This document shows, piece after piece, positions 1 to 14,800 of a DNA stretch of 64,000 nt. The stretch's first letter is position 1. Each line of letters starts with the position of its first letter. Where the stretch lies: contig OW387134.1 in assembly GCA_936440205.1 (NCBI GenBank), positions 15,354,908 through 15,418,907 on the forward strand, written 5' to 3'. Source of the stretch: Lepidonotus clava (Eukaryota; Annelida; Polychaeta; Phyllodocida; Polynoidae). The notes beneath the pieces were generated by a model, which did no database searches, was not told where the DNA came from, and was given only the letters and a program-made list of their open reading frames with translations. The translations under genes and the position numbers were made by a program.

Positions 1-2734
1 CTCATAACGGTATGGCCGGCATGAAAAGATACTAACTTCATTTTTGGTGCTTCTTATTGTCCCCAAGTTGCACCAATATCCTAGAGTCTGGGCACGTCCT
101 CGAGAACTTATCCAGCCCCTCACACATTCAAATACAAACACCTGTAAGCAAGATCCTTAGCCTAAGGACCTACTTGCATTAGCACAATTCACAGTGTTCT
201 CACCTATAGCCTTACACTCCTTTCTCATCAAAGGTGGCAGCATCTGTCAAAGTGAGACGTTTTGAACCATGTAGTTGTGCTTAACGGGGCTTAGGGAAGC
301 TCTTCATGGAAGGATTCCTATAGGTCATGTGTTAAATTTGATAAAGTCCATGCCCCTGTCTTTGTAGCCAATGAATAGTTTTACCCCATTCTAATTTAAA
401 GAAATTGGCATTAAGATCTGTCACTGTTTTCTAATCCGCATACCAAACCTCTATAGACTCTATTATCTGTTTGATTGAACAATGATATTGAATTTGTTTT
501 GAGTTTAAAGGTCTAAACCTACAATGACAGGTCAGATGTACACTCAGAGGCGAGAAGTTACATTTACCTTTACGATTATACTTGCAGTAGTTTTTATAGA
601 TAATCTCACAAAGTTCTTTAATAAGTCAGCACAGTGACCCTGTTGCTTCTATATATGCCACTACTCTGACCACCTGTGAGGTAGCAATCCTTGGCGCAGA
701 CTTATGATAAAGTATTTATGTCTGAGAAAGGACTGTCAAGTTGACACGCTGCATTGGCCATACAGGTCAAACACAGACCCTCTTCAGTGTTTAGAGTCAT
801 ATCTATTTCTGAGTGAAGCCATGAAACTTACAAAAACTCATTTCGTTTTCCTGAATAACAGAAATAGTGTCAGCATGAAAACAGCTATATTGCCTAGGAT
901 GGAACAGGTATAGACACACATAAAACTGTTTCCACCAGGTGATAAAGTCACGACGGTAACCATTTATGTCATTATTATTTGCTGGACAACACTGTTTGTG
1001 GCCATATCCTACTAGCAACTGGAGAACTCGGTTGCAGTTAATGGTAGATAACCGCAACGTTATGCATATTGAAAGCCGTTGCTAATGAATAGGATGGACA
1101 GATATAATTATGAAAATTATCTTGTTCTCAGACTCTTGACTTTATGAAAAATATTATACCACAAATTACTATATGAATCGGTGTTATGTTGAATATGTTC
1201 AACATTAGAGGAAACAGATCTCACTTATAATAATGTTGGAATGTGGCAGGTACCAAGGAATGCCACATGTCAGTTAAAAGATAACATAGCAATTCTTTCA
1301 AAAGTCTGTATTAGCCCACTACTGGCGACTTCTGAAATCACGAATAAAATCAGATAGTGGGATACACCCGAAAGGTGATATATGAAACCATATGATAAAT
1401 TATTTATTTACAACCTCATTTATGTAAACGGTATAGCATGTTCTTTCACCTATTGAACGGCCTTGTAGATCTTGCTGATAGCGTATGCTACACGTGTAAT
1501 GGGGACGTGACTTACATACATCGGTTTCAGTATCTGACTTCAGGGCCCAAGTTGGGCAGATATAAACGATAGTGTAAAAGGTGCACAACTGTGTATCTAC
1601 TATACAAAAGCCGGGTCGGTCCAGTGGGCAACAACAAACCTCACTCTTCGAGACCCTTTAAATAAATTGGGGTAGATTTTCCCGACCCACTTCTCGGACC
1701 ACCTCTGTTGTAAACTGCAGGGCAGCATCCATTATTAGGCTTATTCCGACATCAATCATAATCGAAGCATTAAACCAAGCGTTCATAACTCTCCCGAGCT
1801 ATGCCGTATGAATACTAAATCAGTAATTATGAATGACGCCAATGAGGACATACTAGCGGTTAGAGGTGTTATATAGGTGCGCCACATTTCCCCTTTTATT
1901 GGATGGCTCCATATTTTTTTGTGGTCAGGTCGCAACAGTATTGGCTGAACAAACAGCAATTGTTCACCTAGTTGTCTGTCCGCCAGGACAAAAATTGCTG
2001 CCAGAAGGGAAAAAAACAAGTGTCTGTGGTTTTTATCCAAGTGGCAAGGAAAAGTTGTAAATCCATTCAAAACGAAGTAAACGCGCCTTCCTTCTTCAGG
2101 CTATCTGCCTGGCCTTTCAAAGTTCAGAACATCTTTTTAAAGTTAGATGGGACGGTAGCCGAATATTTAACTCACACCCAGCGGGCTAGGAACTTTGTAT
2201 CTCGTCGTGTCTGGGCCAAATAGTAACTTCTGTTGAATAATTTCAAAACCGGATGATGCTTCAGATGAGGTCTCAAAAATATCAAAAGCCAAAACTGAAA
2301 GAAATGTCCAAAGATATTTTGAATAGATTGCAGGAGAAATCGAATCAGAAACTCTTTATCAACTTCATCTATATAGAACACTATGTAATCTTCTACATTG
2401 GGATATCTTCATGAATATTCATAGAAAGGTGAAGATCTATAGCTCGCTGAACGTTGTCCAACCTTTCTCCTTCTTTTCTCCTCTATACATATTTAATTAC
2501 TACCTCGGGCAATTCCTATTATCATTTTTGAGACAAAAAAGCACAACCACGGAAAGAAATTACGCTCAGAGCTTGACACCCCAAAGGCATATATAGGTTA
2601 TTTATCTCCCGTATTCCTTACTCTATTATAAACGAGATTACTCCGACCCCGAGGTCAGAGATAAGTATATGCCGTATTGTGACTGTAATTTATGTAATTT
2701 AGTTAGCCATGTTTTTTTTACCTTTTCGTTGTAG
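1..2734. other. No gene supported upstream of the first visible SAM-gene exon
   Basis: AT-rich sequence with only short chance reading frames on both strands. I looked for exons that would supply an initiator Met to the SAM-domain gene and found none with both splice sites and the right phase. Confidence 0.5.
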
Positions 2735-2815
2735 ATTTTGCTCCACTCAGTTTACCGAAACAACCACATCACCACTCGCAGGAATTCTCCTTTAGATCAA
2801 ACGGCCACAATGGAG
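2735..2815 (+). CDS. SAM-domain gene, first visible coding exon
   Basis: Acceptor is a T-rich tract ending GTTGTAG and the donor is G|GTGAGG. It is phase 1 at both ends and encodes 26 full codons rich in His, Ser, Gln and Pro (PKQPHHHSQEF). There is no in-frame ATG, so it is an internal exon. Confidence 0.7.
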
Positions 2816-5800
2816 GTGAGGCTTTCAAAAAGTACTATTTGTGTAGACTTGCGTTGGATTTCACTGCTTGATATCAAATATCTTATATACAAATAATCTG
2901 ATTCAGTAAATGCACATAGGTCTAAAGATAGGCCTAATGCCAAACCATCAGTAATTGTGTCGATTCTTTGCAGATGCGTTAATCCATCATTGATTTTCTC
3001 GATTCTGTTTAATTGCAGACGCGTTATCCCTTTCAAGTGCAGGAAACCTTACATACCTATCAAGATCATCGTCTAGTAAGTTTATTTTTCTCCATATCTT
3101 GGATTTATCTGAAGAAATAGATCATTTAAGCCTTAACGTTAATCTTACAATCTGGGCCATCTGAAGCACGAATCGTTGGCCCTTGGACAATTCTGGCCGT
3201 CAAGGTAGTGACGATGTTTTTGTGTGGCTCCACTTAGTTGAGGTGAATTTAGGTCAATACCTCTGCTTTTCAGGCCATGCCGAGAGGTGGCTAGTAGAAG
3301 TGCCCATTGAAATCTCCCGCTCCAATAGCACGGTGGGGCGGTCAGAGACTGGGCTTGACCAGTCGGACCCACCTCTACCAGCCGACCAGAGTCCTTCTGA
3401 CCAGAGGGAGGCAGACCAAGGTACCCCGACTAACCCGCCAACAGCAGCTTAGTACATCCACGCCTGTCTCATTATTACCCTCCTCAAACGTGAAAGCAAC
3501 CATTCTCAAAAAAGAAGGGCTGGTCAATTGCTCCAAATTTCGATAGCATTATCATAATGCCATTTCAATTTTATATTTTGTTTAATAAAAAATGGCAAAT
3601 ATCAACAATGACCATCTCTGAGACTTTATATAAACAGATGATAAACGTCTGGAAGATTTAGAAGGGATCAAGACAGAAAGTCCGCGCTGACCATTGAAGA
3701 CCAACCCTCTAATCAGCCATTTGCATTGCCATAAACAGTGTAAAGCCGGGTCCCCGCTGGCCAAAAGTGGAGACCCGGCATTATAGAGTTGGTGCTCATG
3801 AGACACTCGTATGTAGCGCGCTGACCCCCACACCCCATTGCCTGGCTGTTTTCTTGTTTCTGTTGTATTTTTCTCATTATTTTTGTTGTTATAACTGACT
3901 AGGTTGTGCAGCTAGATGTAATGCTGTAAGATTTAGCTGACATAATTTAACCAAATGCAGAATATTTACTTTCTTTGCAGAAACAGATGACTTTCGTATT
4001 GAATGCCTGTTATTAATCATCAATTTTCTGTTCAACCAACAAAGTTATTGCTACTGCAAAATGTAGCTTTTGAAGTGATATGCCCAATTTAAGTTGTGAT
4101 TAACATCCTTTTACTTACTATTAGTTCGGTACGAATTTTTCCGTTTATAAACCTAAATATCATTTGTAACAAAACTTTATCAACTAGGCTAACTTAGGAA
4201 ATCTGAATCAAGTATTAAAAAGACCCCCAATAAATCATGGCATTTGTTGCACGTTTACTTTTTGCAGAAAACAAAAAGAGTAAAAGTAATAAAGGTAATA
4301 TACGTTAATCAAATTGAGGGAATGCATGTATAAACACAACTCCCCAGAAGTGATTAACACATTGTCCAGTGCTTATATAGGATGTCTCTTTTCTCGTTAA
4401 CAACAATATCACATTGGCCTTGGCTGTCAGTGGGATAACTTGGGGACTAATTCCTTCAGACAATAGCTTAATCCTCATATATGTCAGCCACAGATTGCAC
4501 TAAACAACCCATAGACCTATAATATACATTATGTAGACCTCCATGTCACCCAGGCCATAACCAGTGATTAAAGTCACCTTAACAAATTAAGAATAAATTG
4601 ATGATGAAGTTGAAGCGTATTGCATAGACTATATTCTAACTACCGGTAATTTGCTAAATAATTAGTATAGATAATAATTACATGTGTAAATATATGTATG
4701 AGCAGTGATAACTAAACGAACAACGAAATGTAAAGACTAAATTAAATGGGTATGAGGGTTTCAGGAAAATATTATTAACAACATGGTTACCATTACATGA
4801 TGGGTCTCATAACAAAGGGATATGTTGATGTTTATGATAACTCGTCTCGTTATTAGTATTCTCATGTTTGTAAGCACGCACATTGTGGCTTTGTTAAAAG
4901 CTACCAATATACATGCACATGCATTGCACTATTACAAAGAGAGTTGTTTGGTTCTATATCGACTATAACTGCCATTTACGTTTACTTCAAATACACCTAT
5001 AACAGAATGTGCACTTCGGTCACTATCTCATCTGTTGCCAAGCTTATGTTGTCGCTCTTTGAGAAGCCAATTGCACACAATGGCTTGACATGTCGACGTG
5101 TAGGAGCAAATTATTTTATAAACGTTAATTCACCTACCTTTTCAGTTATCCATACAAACGGTTTCCACCGCGATGACAGCTCTCCCGAACCAGCCATTCA
5201 CCAGATCAACCAAGGCAAGTTGTTAATTTCTTCTGTCTTCAATCTTTCTTATACAACTACAGAATCATTATTGCTGAGTTACTTTGCCAATGGGCCAAGT
5301 GTGGCAGCAATACATAAATTACACCCCAAAAGTTGTTAGTGTCTTTTATTACATAATTTGCACTAACTGCCACTAATTTGCCCCAATTGGCATTATGCTG
5401 TCTTCCGCTCACACAAATTATTGATAAGCAGCTAGGTTAGAATGTAGTGTTGGTATATGCAAGTAGACATTGCAACCCTCACTTTCCATTTTATGATTGT
5501 TAAAATATTCGAGACGATAGGGGAAAATTAGCTCCTATTTGAGGCTACTACAGTACCTGTAGTTTGTTGAGTCGCCTCTGAAGTACCCGTGTGAGTTACA
5601 TTGTTAAGGGGAGTGATCCTGGGGTGTCTTTTGACATGCAAAGTGTTTCCCACTCTGGACTACTTTGAATAACTACGCAGTTATATAAGTTGTCCACTGT
5701 GTTCATGTTAACTCTCCAATGTATTATTGACAAATGGCAGGCGTAAGGTCTGCCAGGTTTGGTGTGAACAATCCCTGAAAAAGGATCATTAGCAGAACAA

Positions 5801-8800
5801 TCTTGAGAATGAGCATGAGTTTTTGTGAAGAATGAAAAGATGAAGAGATAGAAATTGCTTCAATGAATTCATATTATATTTATCTAAAGCAAAATTACGT
5901 TACGTTTACGTTACGTGACACTTGCATACCCATGTTATTGCAATGTATCTCTCATTTTGGCTTCATGCGAAACGTAGAGCCTGGTTGCCAGTGCACCACC
6001 CACACTGTCAGATAGTATTAGAGATTATTATGCTCAATAACCACTGATTTAATTCATATATCATTATCCCCTTAATTCAGCTTGATAAACTATTATCATA
6101 ACGATTAGGGCCATTAATATCATTATTATCATTATTTACAGTGAATGGTGTTCGACCCATGACCCCCCAGTCGTCCAATAGCGGCAATAGTCCAGGTGAG
6201 TAACTGTAACTATACACAGCTAGGTGGAAGTTTATTCAGACAACGGCCATAATGTGATTATAACCATATATAATTACGTTTACAGCATCAAGTACACCCG
6301 CTACTTTGAAGACACAGTTTTGACAAATTATTCATATGAAATACCATTCTTTTTTTACCCATGCAGCATGGATTACACTGCCATGACACTGCACGGTAGG
6401 GTATAGCATAGAAAAGTACCCCCCAATAATAACGTCTGACTCACTGTTTCTATGAGCCTAGTCTCATTATATATAAACGTTTCTTTATTATTTGCAAGTT
6501 CAGGACTTTACAAATTCTCAGTGTATAACCTATACGAAATGATATAATGATAGGTGTAGATTTTAGTAATACTACTTTTTTGTATGTCCTATCTTTTCCC
6601 CACCCTATTCATGACACCATGTTCTGGTGGTCTTCTGAACCATGAAATACCTCTAAACAATGGCGTGTTGTATTGTAGATAATAAAAATGACGTCGTAGA
6701 TGCGAGGCCAAGGCCAAAGAGTAGACGTCCTAGTAAGCCTAATAATACATGCATGTACATGTGTGTTTAACCTGTGTGTACATTCACCCTTTTGGATACT
6801 ATACATGCATGGGGCAATACAGAAAATGAGGGTTTGGGGTGGAGTGCTTTGTCTGTCTGTCTGGAAATGACGTCACACCTCTCATAGTCATGTCCAGTTC
6901 TGTTCACCATAAAAAGCCAAGACCTATTTGGCTTCAAGCATGTTTCTGCAATGCCTGACTAAGTCAGTGTGACTGTATGTCTCTCTCACCGGATGCACTC
7001 TATCTGTTTTGATTCGTTCTTTTCGTCATGTTGCTTTTTAATTTGCACGGATAAAGCATTGTTTCATTACTGTCTAAACTGCTTGTCCAAATCTATAATA
7101 AAAGATACACTATCATCTTATGTTGCTTGCATAAGCAGAATTATCAATCATGTAATAGCCAACTAAAAGGTTATCCTACCAACACATTTTAAGAGGCAAG
7201 AGTTATAAATTTATCTATTTTACCTTATTATCAAGTTCATGACAGAACTATATAGCATGAAACTAACTGCTGCCTAGTGGACAATTGCGTTGCGCGTATT
7301 TGGCCTTTACTTATTAAGTATAGAGTATGTACCATTCCTTTCAGAATCAGTTTCTTACGCATCCAACCAGTTCATACAGCCACAAATGGTGCAGCCCCAG
7401 ATATACGGTCAACCTGGCCAGCAAGGTAACTAAATGATTATAATTTTTGCACTCACACACAAATAACCTAAAGCATTCACATTATGTGCAATGATAGCAG
7501 CTCGCAGCCACCGGGTGTTATTTATCGCATTTACAGAATTAGGACGAGACCAAACTCATGCTTTCCTGGATCCATTTGCAGCGTATCGTAACATGGCATT
7601 ATTTCTTACATTCCAATCAAGCTTTCTGTTCATCAGTTCATATCTACCATGCAAGGCAGTCTTTGATTTGGCTTTTTGTTCTTGCTTGCCTTAAATGTAT
7701 TTGCAATGCAATTTCCAGTGCGGCGAACAGTGTCTTTTAATCTGCCATCACTCACCAGGCTTACAAAACCCAAGTCAGACTCCGGTAATTATGTAGGAAC
7801 CCTGTGTTCCTGAGAAATAGATTATCTTTTCTCCTATCTACAATCAAGGATTTTGTTCTCTGTAGTTAAACATGTCCTTCTGTGTGTATCTATACTTTTT
7901 CCCTCCATGGGGAAGTTTCATTGGTTTTCTAACTCGTTGGGAAATATAGTTTCCTATTTTCACAATAAAATGTGACTTAAATTAGCTTATCATTCTTGGT
8001 CTACTAAAGTCTATTGCCAAAAGAGTAAGCAGAATGTCTTGGGTTGTCGCCTCAGTGCAATACAATCTATATGAGCTATAACGTCTGTGATTAGGTTAGG
8101 GTAAATGGTTCAAGTGTACCGCAGGGGACAATTTGCTACCCTTTGTACAAACAGCCGCCTGTCAATTATAACTCCTTCATCCTATCTGCTGGGGATGCCC
8201 GACCTCCGTCAGAGACGATGTATATAGTCTACTAATAAGACGGGCCGTGACCTGAGTATTACCTGGCCAGGTGTGACATCCGGTCCCCCATTAAGGACCT
8301 ATCACACTACACGACTTGGGCTGCCATATTAGGTGCAATATGATGATATTACAGACAAATTGCAGCGGTGGTATGATTGTAAAAAAAAAAAATTGGAGCC
8401 TCTCACATAAGGGTAATAAACAATTATACTATGTGTCTAATATGTGCCACTTCTCTGCGACTTCGTCATAAAATAAAGCAGCTCATGTGATTAAGTGGCA
8501 TACCCACACAGCGATATCAATGTCGCCTGGCAACCAGCAATTAGAGGCAGGATCGCCGGTAAAATCGCCGATAAAATATCAAACGCCCAGCGACTTTGCA
8601 GGCGCCTTTGCCAGATCTTTTGCCAGCAACTTTGCATATCGGCGGTCGCCGGTCGCTGGTAAAATCTCCTCGTGGGTATGGTGCTTAATACATGTACGAC
8701 CTTTAGCCGTTTGTCACCCTGTCGTTATCTCCCCGGGCCCACCAGGTTAACGCTTCCTGTGCCCTCCTTTTTCCGCTGTCTCCGTTCTCCCCTCTACCTG

Positions 8801-11800
8801 CTCAAGGACATAGACAACAGAGCTCGGTGTGTGTCTGCAGATGTACCTACAATTAAAAAAACGGTTCTTTGATTCAAGTCTAATCTTGTACATACACAAG
8901 CTCTTTTCTTCCACTTCCACTTGTATTTGCCAAACCATTCTATTCCAAATCTTCACGTCATTTCCTTCACTTCTTTTCCTAGATTTCTCTTTAGTTTTGC
9001 ATCTACATTTACATAGTTACAACTCTTCCCCCTTTCCCTTTTCCACAACTACAGTCTTGACAACCATTTCCTCCCAATCCCGACCCTACCAGACCCGTCC
9101 CTGTAATCACCATGTCCTCTAATATCTCACTCCGACCCCCTAACTCCTTAATTAGCGTCTCTGGGCTGTGGATTATTCAGATTCGGCCCCACCTGTTATC
9201 AAGGTAAGGGACCTCATTATGGAAAGTGGGAGTTGGGCGCGCGCCAGGCGTCTCTGCAGGTTAAGGCCCTAAGTACGCCCAATGATGGTCTGTGGTGATA
9301 GGGGGGACCTGTGGCCGATTAGGGGTGATTGAAGGGCAATTGTTTGGTAAACACCACTATTTAGTGCATACCAGGAGTAAGTGGGAAGTGGCGTCCAGAG
9401 GTAAAACAGGTTGACCTAAGGTCACCTTACCAATACACAATGAGGATAGTTCTGTCAACCTTTTCTGGTTTTCTGATTAAGTTACGCATGCATCTTATTG
9501 TGGTTTCTCTTGAACCCTATAGTCCATAGCTTAGTATAATGATATGTGCACGTGGTTCAAGTATGATATCTCTCGAGTCTTGTGTAGACAAGCACTTAGA
9601 CCCATTTACTTGTCTGAATGTGAATTGCATCGGTTTACCTGATGTAAATAAGATATAGATCTATCATTAGCCCCACCCCCCCTGCATTTCAGGAATTTCT
9701 GTTGATTCTTATATCACTGAAGATATTTTCTACCTCCATTTATAAGCACTGACCCAAGGAAAGGATCAAATCAATGTAATGTGTAATTTCGTTTTTACCC
9801 AAGTCCATGATACGGAAGATGAATACGCGAAACTGAAAAGAAAATACTACACATCCCCTCCCTCATTTCTAACCAACAAACTGAGGCTCCTTCCAATCTA
9901 GCAGTAAGTCGGCTGGAGGCCGAATCGTTTTCTATTCTCAGCACTGCCTGTGTGGCCCCAAAAAGCGCCTAGTACTGACCTTGATACTCCCGGCATATAT
10001 ACATCCATAAGGCCTGAGACGTCACTGTCAACACTCAACTGGTAGCACACAAATATCACCGACTCCTATTCCTCAATCAACTGACCGACTGCAACTTTTT
10101 ACAATGAAGGAAAAACATTTGCACAGGGGCAGTGTAAAGTTTGCATGCAAGCCCAGATTGCTGAGGTCTATGACACAGCGATCCTCGCCCCATGCACAAT
10201 ATCTAGACCGAGTCAGTGGGCTAGTTGAGACTTAAAGGGTTGGATCTATTAATAGCGAACATTCACCTGTTCACCGACACGTGCATATAAAACAGTGCAA
10301 TTTATGCATATGCCACTTTTATGCAAAGTTTATTACACTCATCTCCTTATTCTATGCATTCCAATGGAATGACATTTTTCAAATTGTAGGAGAAATGACT
10401 TTGTGTACTTGAACTGGCTCTGTTTCAAAAAAGATGTACGGAACCCTTCAGTGCTTTTACTCACATTGCCAATAGTAGTCCTTTCTTATTGGCACGTCTC
10501 CTTAGGCTAAGCTATGGGCAGTTCTCATTGAAGTTTCTTATCCTTTCTTCACGTCCACACAAGAACTAAAGGAAGTGCGAGGGAACGGAACTGGTTCCAA
10601 ACGCTCGCAGACACACGCTCGTCGCAGCATGCCCAGACCTCATTATGCCTGTGTGGCAGACGCGTATCGTCAGAAGATAACTAATGAATCCCCCATGCCT
10701 AGTACAGTTTGGAAGACGACACGGATGGTCTGACTTCTATGCCAGTGGAGGTCTGCCGCAGGAAACAGCTGGCGCCATCTCAAAGACCTCTTTCCTTAGC
10801 AGCCAGGGGCAGTGTGGGTATTATGGTGTGTCCCCGGCGGGTAACACTGGTAATGTACAACTTAAAGCCAGGAGCCAGTCTAGGTTGTCTCAGACCCATG
10901 TCAGAGAGAGTAGAACTCCTTAAACGAACCTTTCACTTGTTTGCAGCCGTGTCTGTTCCGCCTACGCAGTTGCAGCAAGAGCTGCCCAGAGGCTTTTCAC
11001 TGTACAATACTGCCTTTTACTTTGTGTTTACTCTCTGCTTGCCTTCACTTCCTCGTGTCTCAGTCACCATTGTTATCCTGCTTCGCATTTCTGTGTGGGA
11101 CACCTACATTATAAGTACATTGTCCATTCTGTATATCGCGTGTTGGCAATAAACAGATGAGGACAGATTACTGAAGTTAAGTTAATAGAAGCCTTAAGTT
11201 TTCTTTTTAGTATGGCATCCAATTTTAGCTAGTAATAACATAATAAAAACGTTTTGACCTCTTTGGTTTCCTTTGATAAGTTTGCTATTTTGAATTTTAC
11301 AAGCATTTTTCTGTAATTTCTCCTGTTTTCCTTTGCCTTTCCATTTCTTTTAGCTGGGGGTTACATGCTAATGCCTGTGGCACAACCCGCCCAAGGTAGG
11401 TTACGTCATTATAACCTCTTCATTCATAATAGCAATACTTTGAGCTTCTTAATTTCTGGTCATAAAATACTGCTGGTTTTAATTATTAATTTTCATAAGT
11501 ACGAAGTTATGCACCATTTTTACATCACTTGATTCTTTGAGATGTTTTGCAGCTCTGCAATTAAAAGCTATGTTACAGCTTATATATATATAGCAATGAA
11601 TAATATTGAAATATCAAAATGCTAAATCATCATGATCATTATGTATGTATGTTCTCAGCTATATCCTGTACTTTGTGTGAATGAGGTCCACTGTTTATTA
11701 CACAGTTGGTTCCGGCTTCATGATGGTTCCTACCATGGCCCCCGGTGCGCCACCTGTCGGAGGTAGCAATAACTGCTTTGAGAAAACATGGCATGATAGT

Positions 11801-14800
11801 GCTATTTTGAGATGTTAAAACTTAATATGTGTCAAGTTGCAAGTACCCTTACATACCATGCTGGGCGTCCGTATGCTGCACACCTGTTTGACCGAGGGAT
11901 TGGGCGGGTGGGAAGTTTTAGCTTAAAAAATGTGCACCGTACGGACAGGCAGACATGCACTGACTGTTACTAGTGGTTGAGCTTCGAGCCTAACTCACTG
12001 TCTATGTATTCCGTCCGAAAATACTCCAATCTTTCAGTCTGTTATCTAAAAAAGTATCTTCCTTGTCGTTTTTAAACTCTACTAAAACTGATACCTGTCC
12101 GTCTCGCTTCCTTTCTGTACCATACAAACAAGAGAAAGTAGGACGTGTGGCGGGTATTTTATATTCGTGCGAAATGTCTAACAATTGCCCCCTTTGACCC
12201 ACAATAGAACGCTTCATATAAACCAAACAGATTCACGAAAAGTTAATTTAATGTACTTTGAACTGAGATCTTTTCAACGGATAAACATGACCTTTTATGA
12301 TATGCATACAGTAATTAGAGTTAAACTACAGGGATATTGAATAGTATACAATTATAGGAATACATGAGAAAACAAACAGATTTATGTACCAGCTGTCATA
12401 TAAAAACGCTTCTAATGGTATATCGTTAGCTTTTGGTACACACTTAAACTTTAAACCCTGCCCTTAAAGTTAAGCTTTTGGTACATACTTAAACTACCCT
12501 GCCCTTCCCAAGAAGAAATCAAGTCAGCATTAATTTTCTAGATAGGCCTTTTTCCCTTAAATTCAAACCATCTCCCCATATAAAGCACACGTATTTGATT
12601 CTGATCTTTGAAACATAAGTATTTTAATTTCACCATGATAACTAACTTGTGGTTAATCAGTGCATCATGCAGCGGTCCATACTTATGCGGTCTATACCAT
12701 TCAGGTTTAAGATCTGTAGATTTCCCACCGAGGCCTTCACGACTAGAATAGCAAGGACAATTAAAATGGCCTTTGGAAGGAATTTAGTTGTTCTAGTAAT
12801 GCTCTTTTGAGGGATAAGGGGGTGCTTTAACAGGCAAGAGACGAAACATGATATTGTTAGAATGAGTATTTCCCCTAAAAAATAATGGTCTATTCCTACT
12901 TATGCTAGGCAATTGTAAGTTAAAAGTTCTTTTCTGGTTTCAGTACCTCCGGGGTATATGCTGGTACCTGTGATGCCCGGAATGCAGCAGGGCATCAACC
13001 AGCCGCCGCCGATGAGCATTGCGCCGCAGCACCTGGGAGCGAGTAAGTAGACCACCATCTCCACTCTCACCACGGGCACATATGTATACATACTGTGTCT
13101 GCAGACCTCCCGTCCACCACACCCAACACCTGTAGATCACTGGTAGATTGTGTTAATATCCCTTTGGTATTTAATGGTTCGCTGTCGTAGTATGCATAGA
13201 CCTACAGTATCCCACCTTGCATATTTCCGCCAGAAAGACTCGGGATTTCGTTACACAATTTCCCCAATTTCACAGTGAGGTTAACCTTTGCTTTTTATGT
13301 AAAACATTAGTGTCCCTAACAATAAACCATTTTCCTGTTGTATTTTATTAAATCCGTTTGTTTTGTTTGCGCTTTCAATGTAACAGAAAACATTATAACA
13401 ACAATCTGATCTTTCAGGCATTACAATTTCTCGTTATATATATATAAATAGGACTAGTATATTCATGTGGTTTTCGTGCAAAACACACATTTCATTGTCA
13501 ACCAACATGGATATTTCAAAGACAGTGGCGTCTATAGGTTCACTTCTTGAAATATTTTACAGCCAGGTTTCTATAATATATAGCCTGTTTCAATGTCTGT
13601 AATGCCTACAGTCTCTATACTGTGAGGTGGGAAGAAACAGCAATATTTTCCCTAGTTCACAAAGGCTCCCATGCATTCAAGGAGCAAAACCAAGAGAGGA
13701 CTGCCTCTTTGTAACTGCTATCGTGCTGCCCATCCCTTTCCAAGTTTGGTAAACAAACCCAATGGAAGTGGACTCTGCTGAGAGGGCTAAGGGAAAGGGG
13801 AGGTGGAAGACCTTGGCACTCCTCCCCGCCACTACAGCGGTCTGTTTCTGTCCTGTAGGTGCTTCGTCCTCCGAGGATGACGCTGAATCTATAGCCTACT
13901 CTGAAATCTCCAACCGTAGCCGATCCCAACAGCGTAAGTAGTCCCTCCCTCTGCTTTAGTTTTCTGTACACGTATTTTTATGATGCACCTCGACCTTTAG
14001 GATAGATAACGAAAATCAAAGGTAATTTCTGAAGACAGTCATTGGGCAAGAGAGTGAAAGAAATCATGAAGGAATAAATTTCTCTGTGACAGTATTTTAC
14101 TGTGATGTCTTATCTAACCATACTTTTAGTACGTTTATATTTGTGGTTAAAATTTATTTGTGCTTTACCATGGCCATGTTCATTGCTTTTCCTATATTTG
14201 TTTTATTTCATCTGTCTCTTTTGTTTCCTGTGTGTATATTTTATTTAGTTAGTTAGTTTTTGTTGCTACTAACCAGCTATAACCTCCATAAAGCTTTTCC
14301 ATTCTTTCCTCGTCTGTCCAAACATAAACCTTGTAGTTGCAATAGACCCTGTCCCACCCACGTTCGCCCACGGGGACTTTTTTTAAGCCTTACATGGGGC
14401 CTAGCGGGTTACATATGTATATATGTATATGAAAGGATAAGTATTGTATATCAATTTCTATGTATCTAATGTTATCCATATAAAAGGGACGTTCAGTCGA
14501 GCTATGGATCCTTCATAAAAAGTATAGAGAGACATTATTTTCTTGTTTTTTGTGATAGCATTCATCCACACCCATGCATTGATTCCAAGTAAGTAAGGCA
14601 TGTTTTACCAGCACCAAATCCATGTTCTCCTCTCGGCTGGGATTCCCTCTGCTTCCTTTTTGCCGGCCGATGTGGCCGGCAGCTCATGTCCCCATTGTGT
14701 ATGGCTTGGGTCTCAACAAACACTTGGGTTGTTAGAGAGCGGCCCCTGGAATGCTGCATGCAACCTCCTGCATTGTCCCTTAGAACATATTTGGTCATAA

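Noticed and set aside
1866-2223. Open + strand frames of 64 and 83 codons
   Set aside because: No splice signals in phase with the SAM-domain gene and no recognisable motif.
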